NCBI GenBank assembly: GCA_905235695.1
Contig: CAJOMW010000019.1
Span: forward strand, 1-13,972
Direction of reading: 5' to 3'
Length of the DNA stretch: 13,972 nucleotides
DNA from: an uncultured Clostridia bacterium
GTDB lineage: Bacteria > Bacillota > Clostridia > Oscillospirales > CAG-382
Of this stretch, positions 1 through 6,939 are shown piece by piece. The number at the start of each line of letters is the position of its first letter. The stretch's first letter is position 1. The position numbers and the translations under genes are program-made. Under the pieces are notes generated by a model. It searched no databases. It was not told where the DNA came from and saw nothing but the letters and a program-made list of their open reading frames with translations.

Positions 1-733
1 CTTTCTTAGACGCCTTAGCAGGCTTTTTTTCCAAAACAGGCTGCTCGGGGGCTATTTCCTCTGCAATCTCCTCTTTAGGTGCCTTAGACTTCTTTGCAGG
101 CTTCTTTTTAGCTTCTGTGGAAGTCGAGTCATCAGCTTTCAGAGCAGTCTCGGCTTCTGCGTTTTCCGCAACAGGCTCTGTCTTGGCTTTCTTAGCGGTC
201 TTTTTAACAGTCTCGACCTGCTTTTCTTCCGTTATCTCGGCCTTAGCAGATTTATCAGACTTTTTGGTTGTCTTCTTAGTCTTTTCAGTTACTTCCACTG
301 TATCAGCTTCCGCCTTGCTTTCAGCCTTTTTGGTTGTTTTCTTAGCCTTTGCAGGCTCCTTTTCAGCCTTTACTTCTGCGGTTTCAGCTTCAGCTTTGCT
401 TTCAGCCTTTTTGGCTGTCTTTTTAGCCTTTGAAGGCTCTTTTTCAGAGGCTTTAACTGTCTGTTTTTCAGGCATTTCCCCTGCTTTTGCCTTCTCGGCG
501 CTCGGCTTCTTTGCCTTTGCTTCCTTTGCCTCGGAAGCCGGCTCCGCCTTTACGGCGACATCCTTGGCAGCGGCTTTCTTTGCCTTTGGCGCAGCCTTTT
601 CGGCGGTTTTTTCAGTCGCCTTTGCGGCAGAAGCCTTTGAGCCGGACTTCTTTTCCGCAGTCTTAGGCTCCTTCTCGGCGCTTACCTTTTCGACTGTCTC
701 GGCATTGCCGTTTGTGCTCTTCTTTGTAGGCAT
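1..733 (-). CDS. rpoD: Lys/Ala-rich N-terminus, probably of sigma factor RpoD (partial)
   Basis: An open frame starts with ATG at 733 and runs 244 codons without a stop to the left edge, so the 3' part is missing. A good ribosome site (GAAAGGAAG, about 741-750) precedes the ATG, and the gene starts 24 bases after the dnaG stop, so the two are almost certainly co-transcribed. All visible residues are low-complexity Lys, Ala, Glu, Thr and Pro (it begins MPTKKSTNGNAETVEK), with AKKTTKK-like blocks and a 27-residue unit repeated around residues 91-145. No conserved sigma region is visible. The RpoD call rests on the widespread Firmicute order dgt/dnaG/rpoD and on the known occurrence of long charged N-terminal tails in some clostridial sigma factors. 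The tail would be disordered and highly basic. Alternatives are a histone H1-like or other Lys/Ala-rich DNA-binding protein. The gene itself is secure; its identity is an inference from context. Confidence 0.7.
   Translation of the reverse strand, partial: MPTKKSTNGNAETVEKVSAEKEPKTAEKKSGSKASAAKATEKTAEKAAPKAKKAAAKDVAVKAEPASEAKEAKAKKPSAEKAKAGEMPEKQTVKASEKEPSKAKKTAKKAESKAEAETAEVKAEKEPAKAKKTTKKAESKAEADTVEVTEKTKKTTKKSDKSAKAEITEEKQVETVKKTAKKAKTEPVAENAEAETALKADDSTSTEAKKKPAKKSKAPKEEIAEEIAPEQPVLEKKPAKASKK
301..462 (-). repeat. 81-bp tandem repeat inside the Lys/Ala-rich tract
   Basis: Two imperfect copies of an 81-base unit lie side by side; matching points such as TTGCT occur at 315 and at 396. They encode a 27-residue unit of the form EKEPxKAKKTxKKAESKAEA followed by (D/E)T(A/V)EV. 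A decayed third copy (EKTKKTTKKSDKSAKAE) follows in the direction of translation. The copies keep the reading frame, so the repeat expands or shrinks the protein without breaking it. This is a likely site of length variation between strains. Confidence 0.75.
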
Positions 734-757
734 ATTTATACTTCCTTTCAAAAGCGG

Positions 758-2305
758 TCAGTTACTACCGCCTTTCAGCTTTTCTGCTTTGATTTTATTG
801 ATGCTGTCTATAAAGGACAGCTCTTCGCTTTTAGCGTCCTTCTTATCTTTAAGTTTTTTCAGGGTGTATATCTGCTCGCTGAGGGCATCGACGCCGTTTG
901 ACGAGAGCTTTTCCCTTTCGTAACGCATATTCATTATGCGTCCCATTTCCTCGGGAGAAAAATATTCGTTAAGGGACGAAGTATCGCTCGTTCCGCTGTC
1001 ATAAATCTCTTTCAGACGTTCATATACGCTCCTGTTGAACGACGTTATAAAGTCATCGCTTTTAAGCTCCTTGCATTTTTCAAAAAGCTCCGGATGCAAA
1101 AGCAGTATTCCGAGTAAGCGCTCCTCGACAGAGGCGGCAGCCGGGTTTACAGCAGATTCTTTGTTTATCCGATCGTCGTATCTCAGAAGCCTTTTTTGAG
1201 TGTCGTCGCTTTGCTTTTTCCTGAATGACGACGCCTTTCCGCGAAGTGCTTTTTTAATTTCGGCGTTTATCGTTTCTTCACTGATTCCGGTTATTTCGGA
1301 AGCTCTCTTAGTGTATACCTCACGCTTTATCGGCGAGTATATATCAGACAGCATCCGGCAAATATCCTGAACGGCTCTTATTTTATCGTCGGCGTTTGAC
1401 AGGTCGTATTTATTGAGTATTGCCTTGAGCTTGAAGTCTACCTCTCCGTCCGAGCTTCCGAGAATTTTCGCAAAGGACGCCGCTCCGTACTTTTTTATGT
1501 ATTCGTCGGGATCCTTTGCTCCCTCAATTTTAATGACCTTTGCGTCTATTCCGACCTCTGACAGCTTTTCAATCGCCTTCTTTGTTGCGTTCTGCCCTGC
1601 GGAATCCGAGTCATAAGCAAGATATACGGTTTTTGCAAATCTCGATATTATACGTGCGTGTTCGGAGGTTATGGCGGTTCCGAGCGTTGCGACTGCATTT
1701 GTAAAGCCTGCCTGGTGCATTGAAATCACGTCCATATACCCTTCGCACAGAATAAGTTCTCCGCTTCTTACGAGCGTCGAAGCGCTTCCGCCGCCTTCCC
1801 TATCGCCGAGAAGCGCACTCTTTGCAAAATTAAGTGCAAACAGATTTTTGCTCTTCTTGAAAACGACCGTATCGGAAGAATTGAGATATTTGGGCTTTGA
1901 ATCGTCCATTACTCTGCCGCCGAAGGCTATGATATTGCCGTAAAGGTCTATGATGGGAAAAATAACTCTGTTTCTGAACATATCAAACGGCTTGCCGTTC
2001 TTTTTTGATATGCCGCAGAGAAAGTTTTCACTTATCTCATCGGTCGAGTATCCTTCTTTGGTCAGAATATCCGTAAGATAGTTGAAGCTGTCCGGCGCGT
2101 ACCCAAGCCCAAAGTGCACACAAGTTGCGCGAGAAAGCTGCCTTTTTGATAAATACTCTCTCGCCTGTGTTCCCATATCCGAATTGAGGGCGTCATAAAA
2201 TGCTCTTGCGGCTATCTTGTTCATGGCAAAGCTGCGCTCGCGCGTCAGTACGGCTTTTTGGGAAGTACCCGATAAGTTCTCTGCCGGATCCGCATCTGTC
2301 GGCAA
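758..2305 (-). CDS. dnaG: DNA primase DnaG, TOPRIM and C-terminal part (frameshifted gene)
   Basis: This frame carries most of bacterial primase, which makes RNA primers at the replication fork. Visible parts, numbered within this frame, are the basic RNA polymerase domain with FRNRVIFPI and FGGR (about 110-131), the TOPRIM metal-binding motifs EGYMD (188-192) and DSDSAG (232-237), and a helical C-terminal region that in the family binds the DnaB helicase. It lacks the zinc finger, which lies upstream in another frame (2193-2558). The frame is open from a TTG at 2305, but neither that TTG nor the internal ATG at 2224 is likely to be a true start, since homology-like sequence continues across the join. 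Together the two frames span 1801 bases, close to 600 residues, the usual DnaG length. The gene is followed 24 bases later by the presumed sigma factor gene. The product is certain; whether this copy is intact in the organism is not. Confidence 0.9.
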   Translation of the reverse strand: MPTDADPAENLSGTSQKAVLTRERSFAMNKIAARAFYDALNSDMGTQAREYLSKRQLSRATCVHFGLGYAPDSFNYLTDILTKEGYSTDEISENFLCGISKKNGKPFDMFRNRVIFPIIDLYGNIIAFGGRVMDDSKPKYLNSSDTVVFKKSKNLFALNFAKSALLGDREGGGSASTLVRSGELILCEGYMDVISMHQAGFTNAVATLGTAITSEHARIISRFAKTVYLAYDSDSAGQNATKKAIEKLSEVGIDAKVIKIEGAKDPDEYIKKYGAASFAKILGSSDGEVDFKLKAILNKYDLSNADDKIRAVQDICRMLSDIYSPIKREVYTKRASEITGISEETINAEIKKALRGKASSFRKKQSDDTQKRLLRYDDRINKESAVNPAAASVEERLLGILLLHPELFEKCKELKSDDFITSFNRSVYERLKEIYDSGTSDTSSLNEYFSPEEMGRIMNMRYEREKLSSNGVDALSEQIYTLKKLKDKKDAKSEELSFIDSINKIKAEKLKGGSN

Positions 2306-2558
2306 GATAAGCTACTGCGTCTCTGTATTCGAGATTTTCCATTCGCATGACGAATGTTATTACGTCGCCGCCTGCCGAGCAGCCGAAGCAGTGAAAGTCA
2401 TCCTGAAATACGGTAAAAGACGGCGTTCGCTCGCTGTGAAACGGACAGAGCCCCACCATGTTGCTCCCTGCTCTTTTAAGCTCAACGTACCTTGATATAA
2501 CATTTTCAATTGGATTACGGGCTTTAAGCTCCTCGATAAATCCGCTTGGATATAACAC
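2193..2558 (-). CDS. dnaG: DNA primase DnaG, N-terminal zinc-finger part (frameshifted gene)
   Basis: This is the true start of dnaG: a GTG at 2558 with an AAGGAG ribosome site 7 bases upstream, 12 bases after the stop of dgt, indicating translational coupling. It encodes the CHC2 zinc-binding domain, with ligands C38, H41, C57 and C60 in LCPFHSERTPSF and FHCFGCSAGG, which in primases recognises single-stranded template. The family-like sequence continues to AVAYLADRCG (residues 81-90). After that the frame reads unrelated residues and stops at 2193. The rest of the primase continues in the frame shifted by one base (758-2305). Alone this piece would be a non-functional 121-residue fragment. 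Confidence 0.88.
   Translation of the reverse strand: MLYPSGFIEELKARNPIENVISRYVELKRAGSNMVGLCPFHSERTPSFTVFQDDFHCFGCSAGGDVITFVMRMENLEYRDAVAYLADRCGSGRELIGYFPKSRTDARAQLCHEQDSRKSIL
2237..2288 (-). other. dnaG: Site of the dnaG frame break
   Basis: The conserved primase sequence leaves the first frame after LADRCG (codon ending at 2289) and is clearly in the second by RSFAMNK (from about 2236). Stop codons set hard limits: the second frame has TAG at 2312-2314 and the first has TGA at 2193-2195. The change equals one extra base or two missing bases (+1 or -2). Restoring two bases near GGATCC (about 2281-2288) would give a natural-looking linker ending in PAENLSG. The only homopolymer nearby is CCCAAAAAG on the minus strand (A5 at 2255-2259). 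Confidence 0.85.
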
Positions 2559-2570
2559 TAATCTGCTCCT

Positions 2571-3599
2571 TTATCTATTCCAGTTTTTAGGTATAAAGAG
2601 GTTTTCAAATGTGAGAACGGCGTATCTGTCGCTCATACATGCAAGATAATCGCATACAGCCCTCTCAAGGCTGCAGTTCTCGCCGATGTTGCGCCTGTAT
2701 TCATCCGGTATCTTGTCTTTGTTTTTATAGAAGTATTCATAGAGCTTGGTGAGCATTTCGCCGGCTTTCGACTCCTCGCTCTTTGCAATGGGGTTAAAGT
2801 ATACGTTATCAAAGAGAAACTCTCTCAGAAGCATTGTAGCTTCGTATATATCAGAGTGCATTTCAATCAGCGGCTCGCCTTTGAGAATATTCTCGGAGGT
2901 CTTTGTTATGAGGCTCTTTACCATAACGTCAATCCTTGCGCTGTGCGTATCTCCGAGTATCTTCTTCAGCTCCGACGGAATATCGTCGCTCTTTATGACT
3001 CCTGCGCGTATTGCGTCGTCTATGTCGTGATTTATGTACGCTATTCTGTCGGCAAACTTTATAAGGCGTCCCTCGGGAGTTGACGCTTCGATGTTACCTG
3101 TGTGGCACACAATGGCGTTGCGGACTTCAAATGTGAGATTCAGTCCTTTTCCGTCGTTTTCAAGAGTGTCGACAACTCTCAGGCTCTGCTCGTTGTGCTT
3201 GAATCCGTCGGGGCAAAGAGAGTTGAGAAGCCTTTCACCGGCGTGCCCGAAAGGAGTATGTCCGAGATCGTGTCCGAGTGCAGCGGCTTCCGTAAGGTCT
3301 TCGTTCAGACCGATAGCACGCGCGACTGTGCGAGCTATCTGCGTTACTTCGAGAGTATGCGTCAGTCTTGTCCGATAGTGATCGCCCTCGGGAGAGAGAA
3401 AGCACTGAGTTTTGTGCATGAGACGGCGAAACGACTTGGAGTGGATTATTCTGTCTCTGTCGTGCATGAACGGCGTTCTTATGTCGCCTTCTTCGTGATC
3501 CTCCTCCCTCATTCTTCCCTTAGTTGAGTCGGAGAACGTGGCACAACCGCAAAGCTGAGCTCTTTCAAAGGAGTAATACCGTGTAAGCGTATCGGACAT
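2571..3599 (-). CDS. dgt: dGTP triphosphohydrolase-like HD protein (Dgt)
   Basis: This 342-residue HD-domain enzyme of the Dgt family hydrolyses dNTPs (typically dGTP) to the deoxynucleoside and triphosphate, controlling the dNTP pool. Visible motifs are the RDRIIHSKSFRRL segment (about 48-60), the first metal His in LTHTLEV (H81), the HD pair in AALGHDLGHTPFGH (H110, D111), and the final Asp in KFADRIAYINHDIDDA (D184). The length is usual for the shorter Firmicute type of this family. The ATG at 3599 is chosen because AGAGGTG lies 5 bases upstream; the frame is open back to 3668 but those 23 codons (MQKIKVFLTFF...) overlap the promoter and look non-coding. The stop lies 12 bases before the dnaG start, placing it first in a dgt-dnaG-sigma operon. 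Exact nucleotide preference cannot be read from sequence. Confidence 0.93.
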   Translation of the reverse strand: MSDTLTRYYSFERAQLCGCATFSDSTKGRMREEDHEEGDIRTPFMHDRDRIIHSKSFRRLMHKTQCFLSPEGDHYRTRLTHTLEVTQIARTVARAIGLNEDLTEAAALGHDLGHTPFGHAGERLLNSLCPDGFKHNEQSLRVVDTLENDGKGLNLTFEVRNAIVCHTGNIEASTPEGRLIKFADRIAYINHDIDDAIRAGVIKSDDIPSELKKILGDTHSARIDVMVKSLITKTSENILKGEPLIEMHSDIYEATMLLREFLFDNVYFNPIAKSEESKAGEMLTKLYEYFYKNKDKIPDEYRRNIGENCSLERAVCDYLACMSDRYAVLTFENLFIPKNWNR

Positions 3600-3618
3600 A
3601 CCGCACCTCTTTTCTTTA

Positions 3619-3647
3619 TCTATAACTATATACGCAAAAAACGTCAA
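3619..3647 (-). promoter_or_regulatory. Putative sigma-A promoter of dgt-dnaG-rpoD
   Basis: On the minus strand, TTGACG (3642-3647) is followed after 17 bases by TATAGA (3619-3624). The -35 matches 5 of 6 consensus bases and the -10 matches 4 of 6. Transcription would start near 3612, giving a leader of roughly a dozen bases that still contains the AGAGGTG ribosome site. The surroundings are very A+T rich, so a chance match is possible. Confidence 0.5.
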
Positions 3648-3708
3648 AAACACTTTTATTTTTTGCAAAAACCAATAAATTATCGCTTATTTTTGCTTTT
3701 TTCCCGAA

Positions 3709-5058
3709 TCATATATCCTCTGCAAGATAATCGGAGAACATACCCGTCTCTTTTGCCGTGACAAGCGCCACTACTTCTACGCCGCTCTCGGTATATTCAA
3801 CGCTCTCCACGCTCGTGTTCTTATAAAGATAGCTGACCGCCGACTGATTGTCAAAAGGAAATACAAATTTTGCCTTTATCTTGCTGTCGGCAAGTATCCT
3901 GTCGAGCTTTTCGAGCAGCTTTTCCACGCCTTCGCCCGTCTTTGCCGATATATATACCGCATCCTTTGCCTCTGCAACGTCGGCAGGCGGTATAACGTCT
4001 ATCATATCTGATTTATTAAATACGTATACCGTGGGCTTTCCGGACGCAGACAGATCGTTCAGTATCTCTTCAGTAACAGCCGTCTTTCTCTCAGCCTCGG
4101 GATCGGAAGCGTCGATTATCACAAGGATTATATCAGCAAATCTTACCTCGTCAAGCGTTGACTTAAAGGCTTCTATAAGGCCGTGCGGAAGCTTGTTTAT
4201 AAATCCGACGGTATCCGACAGCAGTATTTCCCTTCCCGACGGGAGCGTAAGAGAGCGGACGGTCGGATCGAGCGTCGCAAACAGCTTGTTTTCTGCGAGT
4301 ATTCCGGCGTTTGTAAGATAATTCAGAAGAGTTGATTTCCCGGCGTTGGTGTATCCTGCGATTGCGGCAGTCGGTATGCCGGACTTTTGCCTCTTCCCGC
4401 GCTTTACAAGCCGTTCCTTCTCCAGTTCTTCAAGCTCTGATCGGAGCGACTGTATACGCCTCTGCAAATGTCTTTTGTCGGTTTCGAGCTTTGTTTCACC
4501 GGGACCTCTTGCGCCTATACTTCCGCTCGTGCCGCCCTGTCTTGAGAGCTGAAGTCCCTTTCCGGTAAGCCGCGGGGACGTATATCTGAGCTGAGCTATC
4601 TCGACCTGCAATTTTCCCTCGCCTGTCACCGCATGCTTTGCAAAAATATCGAGAATAAGCATTGTTCTGTCGATTACTCTGACATGTTTTTCACTCGATG
4701 CATCATAATATTTATTGAGTATATCCTCGAGATTTCTTATCTGAGACGGCGACATCTCGGCGTCCATGACAGCGAGCGATATATCGTTGTCAAAGCACAG
4801 CTTTGCAGCCTCCTCTGCCTTGCCCTGACCGATAAACGTTGCTGAATCCGGCGCTTTGCGGCACTGAGTTATGCTGAAAAACTTCGACCGGGCGCTTCCC
4901 TCGCCTATTGACGTTTCCGCAAGCTGTTTAAGCTCCGCAAGAGACACGTCACACTGCTTTTCCTCGGAGGTATCCGGGTATATGCCTATGAGCAGAACGT
5001 TTATTTCTCCGCCCTCCGACGTATCACTGAGTTTTTCTTTTATATCGGTAACTTCCAT
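3709..5058 (-). CDS. hflX: GTPase HflX
   Basis: HflX is a ribosome-binding GTPase that, in studied bacteria, splits stalled or stress-damaged 70S ribosomes. The protein has 449 residues. The N-terminal HflX domain includes ATFIGQGKAEE (about 73-83) and the family hallmark IGARGPGETKLE (about 181-192), followed by a charged helical linker (about 193-226). The G domain shows G1 GYTNAGKS (235-242), G3 DTVG (282-285), G4 NKSD (348-351) and G5 SAK (371-373). A short C-terminal domain completes the usual length. The ATG at 5058 has AGGAAAGGA just upstream. It sits divergent from the YlmC-like gene and 109 bases before dgt. No convincing terminator separates it from dgt, so partial read-through into the primase operon is possible. 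Confidence 0.96.
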   Translation of the reverse strand: MEVTDIKEKLSDTSEGGEINVLLIGIYPDTSEEKQCDVSLAELKQLAETSIGEGSARSKFFSITQCRKAPDSATFIGQGKAEEAAKLCFDNDISLAVMDAEMSPSQIRNLEDILNKYYDASSEKHVRVIDRTMLILDIFAKHAVTGEGKLQVEIAQLRYTSPRLTGKGLQLSRQGGTSGSIGARGPGETKLETDKRHLQRRIQSLRSELEELEKERLVKRGKRQKSGIPTAAIAGYTNAGKSTLLNYLTNAGILAENKLFATLDPTVRSLTLPSGREILLSDTVGFINKLPHGLIEAFKSTLDEVRFADIILVIIDASDPEAERKTAVTEEILNDLSASGKPTVYVFNKSDMIDVIPPADVAEAKDAVYISAKTGEGVEKLLEKLDRILADSKIKAKFVFPFDNQSAVSYLYKNTSVESVEYTESGVEVVALVTAKETGMFSDYLAEDI

Positions 5059-5113
5059 ACAATATCCTTTCCTGTCGACTGTTTGATTTTACGCATATAA
5101 TAATATATATCTA

Positions 5114-5142
5114 ATTATACAGTTATATACTCCAAAAATCAA
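5114..5142 (-). promoter_or_regulatory. Putative sigma-A promoter of hflX
   Basis: On the minus strand TTGATT (5137-5142) is followed after exactly 17 bases by a perfect TATAAT (5114-5119). Transcription would begin near 5107, giving a leader of about 50 bases before the hflX ATG at 5058. The divergent plus-strand gene must have its promoter in the same 120-base A+T-rich gap. Plus-strand candidates (TATAAT at 5096-5101, TATACT at 5126-5131) lack a convincing -35, so I do not call one. Confidence 0.65.
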
Positions 5143-5180
5143 CCGTTAATACTAAGTTTTACCAAGAAATGAGGCGATAT

Positions 5181-5465
5181 ATGATGATACAGGTCACATT
5201 TAACGATTTAAAGCAGAAGGAAGTCATAAACATGTGCGACTGTAAAAGGCTCGGCTATATAACGGACGCCTGCATAGACCTTGAATGCGGCAAAATACTG
5301 TCGTTTACCGTGCGCGAGTGCAGCGGCATAATCCCTGGCAAAGGCGAGGAATACACTGTTCAGTGGGAGGACATAAAAAAGATAGGCGACGACATAATTT
5401 TCGTCGAGCTGTGCTATGTTCCTGCACCGCCGCCACCGCCGAAAAAGAAGTTTTTTCAAAAGTGA
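5181..5465 (+). CDS. YlmC/YmxH-family PRC-barrel protein
   Basis: This small protein of 94 residues resembles the YlmC/YmxH sporulation-family PRC-barrel proteins of Firmicutes. Family-like segments are FNDLKQKEVINMCDCKRLG near the N-terminus, then D-(I/L)-E-x-G-K-I, and EEYTVQWEDIKKIGDDIIFVE near the C-terminus. The molecular role of the family is not well established. The start could be ATG 5181 or ATG 5184; GAGG at 5171-5174 lies 6 or 9 bases upstream, and the earlier ATG at 5169 overlaps that site and is unlikely. The end is unusual: after the expected final strand it has VPAPPPPPKKKFFQK, a proline stretch followed by basic residues. It is the only plus-strand gene here, divergent from hflX and convergent with the decarboxylase operon. 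Confidence 0.87.
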   Translation: MMIQVTFNDLKQKEVINMCDCKRLGYITDACIDLECGKILSFTVRECSGIIPGKGEEYTVQWEDIKKIGDDIIFVELCYVPAPPPPPKKKFFQK

Positions 5466-5478
5466 ATAGGAAGCAAAT

Positions 5479-5510
5479 TCCCGACCGCAAAGCGGTCGGG
5501 ATATTTTATT
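5479..5510 (+). terminator. Intrinsic terminator between convergent genes
   Basis: A perfect 9-bp hairpin, CCCGACCGC (5480-5488), loop AAA, GCGGTCGGG (5492-5500), extended by one T-A pair, begins 14 bases after the YlmC-like stop. It is followed by ATATTTTATT, a U-rich tail suitable for the plus strand. On the minus strand the same hairpin lies just after the oadA stop at 5509, with a weaker tail (AATTTGCTT), so it may also stop the decarboxylase operon. Confidence 0.85.
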
Positions 5511-6903
5511 AAACCGTCGTTATCTTCTTCTCGTAATCGGTCTTCTCGTCGAGCTGGTATTTATTTGCCTTTCTGTGCTCGAAGAACTTGACAGCGACCT
5601 GATCGAACAGTGCATAGGAAAGAACGTCCTCATCCTGCTCGATATACTGTGCTATCTCGCTTCTGAGCTTATCGAGCTCGGGCCTGAGATTATCAGCCGG
5701 ACGGCAGGTTATCGGCTTTTCATCGCCGATTATCTTCTTCCTTATCTCATCGGATATGGGAAGCGGAGTTTTGCCGTAATCGCCGTGAACGAGGCCCTTG
5801 AACTCTTTTGTTACCATCTTGTAGCGCTCGCCGGAAATTACGTTCATGACGGCCTGAGTACCGACTATCTGCGAGGACGGCGTAACGAGAGGCGGATATC
5901 CCACGTCCGCACGAACTCTCGGCACTTCCTCGAGAACTTCAAGAAGCTTGTCGGACTGATTTGCGTTCTTGAGCTGTGAAACCAGATTTGAGAGCATTCC
6001 GCCTGGCACCTGGTATATGAGTGCGTTAACGTCTACCTTGAGGAGCTTCGGATCGAGAAGTCCTTCGCTTATATATTTCTCACGGAGCTTCTCTACCATT
6101 TTGGACGGCTTATCGAGCTTTTCAAGCGATAGGCCTGTGTCGTATTCCGTGCCCTGGAGAGTAGCTACAAGCGATTCTGTAGGAGGCTGTGACGTACCCA
6201 TGGCGAGCGGTGATATTGCTGTATCGACTATATCTACACCTGCTTCTATTGCCTTTAAGAGCGTCATGGAAGCAAGGCCGGAGGTGTAGTGGGTGTGGAG
6301 CTGTATCGGCACTTTAACGGTTTCCTTGAGTGCCTTTACGAGGTCATACGCCTCATACGGCTTGAGAAGGCCTGCCATATCCTTTATGCAGATAGAGTCG
6401 GCGCCCATTTCTTCGAGCTGCTTTGCATACTTTGCATAGTATTCGTTGTTATATACGGGACCGGTGGTGTAGCTTATCGCCGCCTGTACGTGTCCTCCCT
6501 CTTTCTTTGTCGCATTTATTGCGGTCTTGAGGTTACGTGCGTCGTTCAGAGCGTCGAAAATTCTGATTATATCTATGCCGTTAGCAATAGACTTCTGTAC
6601 GAAATATTCGACTACGTCGTCAGCGTAGTGACGATAGCCGAGAATGTTCTGACCTCGGAAGAGCATCTGGAGCTTAGAGTTCTTCACGTGGCTTCTGATA
6701 ACTCTGAGCCTTTCCCACGGATCTTCGTTAAGGAAGCGCAGACATGCGTCAAAAGTAGCGCCGCCCCATACTTCCATGGCATAATAGCCTACCTCGTCAA
6801 GGCTGTCGAGGATAGGAAGCATATCTTCGGTGGACATACGGGTTGCGAGAAGCGACTGATGAGCGTCACGCAAAACCGTTTCCATAATTTTTACTTGAGA
6901 CAT
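5509..6903 (-). CDS. oadA: Oxaloacetate/pyruvate carboxyltransferase subunit (OadA/5S type, no biotin domain)
   Basis: This is the 464-residue carboxyltransferase that moves a carboxyl group between oxaloacetate and carrier biotin, as in OadA, pyruvate carboxylase subunit B and the transcarboxylase 5S subunit. The TIM-barrel part begins ETVLRDAHQS (metal Asp D13, Q16). It also has IKDMAGLL with the active-site Lys (K174), whose family counterpart is carbamylated, and metal ligands in QLHTHYTSG (H203, H205). The C-terminal PYC/OADA domain has PGGMLSNL, YPPLVTPSSQIVGTQA and GLVHGDYGKTP. Classical OadA is near 590 residues with a C-terminal biotin domain; this one ends before it, and the carrier is encoded separately at 8196-8564. 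It is the last gene of the operon, 36 bases after oadB, with AAAGGA 8 bases before the ATG. It could decarboxylate oxaloacetate or serve as one half of a transcarboxylase. Confidence 0.95.
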   Translation of the reverse strand: MSQVKIMETVLRDAHQSLLATRMSTEDMLPILDSLDEVGYYAMEVWGGATFDACLRFLNEDPWERLRVIRSHVKNSKLQMLFRGQNILGYRHYADDVVEYFVQKSIANGIDIIRIFDALNDARNLKTAINATKKEGGHVQAAISYTTGPVYNNEYYAKYAKQLEEMGADSICIKDMAGLLKPYEAYDLVKALKETVKVPIQLHTHYTSGLASMTLLKAIEAGVDIVDTAISPLAMGTSQPPTESLVATLQGTEYDTGLSLEKLDKPSKMVEKLREKYISEGLLDPKLLKVDVNALIYQVPGGMLSNLVSQLKNANQSDKLLEVLEEVPRVRADVGYPPLVTPSSQIVGTQAVMNVISGERYKMVTKEFKGLVHGDYGKTPLPISDEIRKKIIGDEKPITCRPADNLRPELDKLRSEIAQYIEQDEDVLSYALFDQVAVKFFEHRKANKYQLDEKTDYEKKITTV

Positions 6904-6939
6904 AATATTTATCCTTTCTGATATTAAGCGTAGCTGTTG

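Noticed and set aside
117..923. Plus-strand open frame of 268 codons rich in Ser, Ala and Phe
   Set aside because: It is the antisense of the Lys/Ala-rich tract and the 3' end of dnaG; the Ser/Phe composition follows from complementing Lys/Ala/Glu codons. It crosses a real gene boundary.
2255..2262. CCCAAAAAG (minus strand) as a programmed frameshift site in dnaG
   Set aside because: The required shift is +1 or -2, not the -1 such sites normally give. Residues before it in the first frame (GSGRELIGYF) do not look like primase, so the break probably lies earlier, and no stimulating hairpin was evident.
3600..3668. 23-codon N-terminal extension of Dgt from the upstream start
   Set aside because: The extension covers the candidate promoter and the ribosome site of the ATG at 3599, and does not resemble Dgt family N-termini.
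3665..3696. A+T-rich inverted repeat after hflX as its terminator
   Set aside because: The stem is nearly all A-T with a four-base bulge, and on the minus strand it is followed by an A-rich run, not a T-run.
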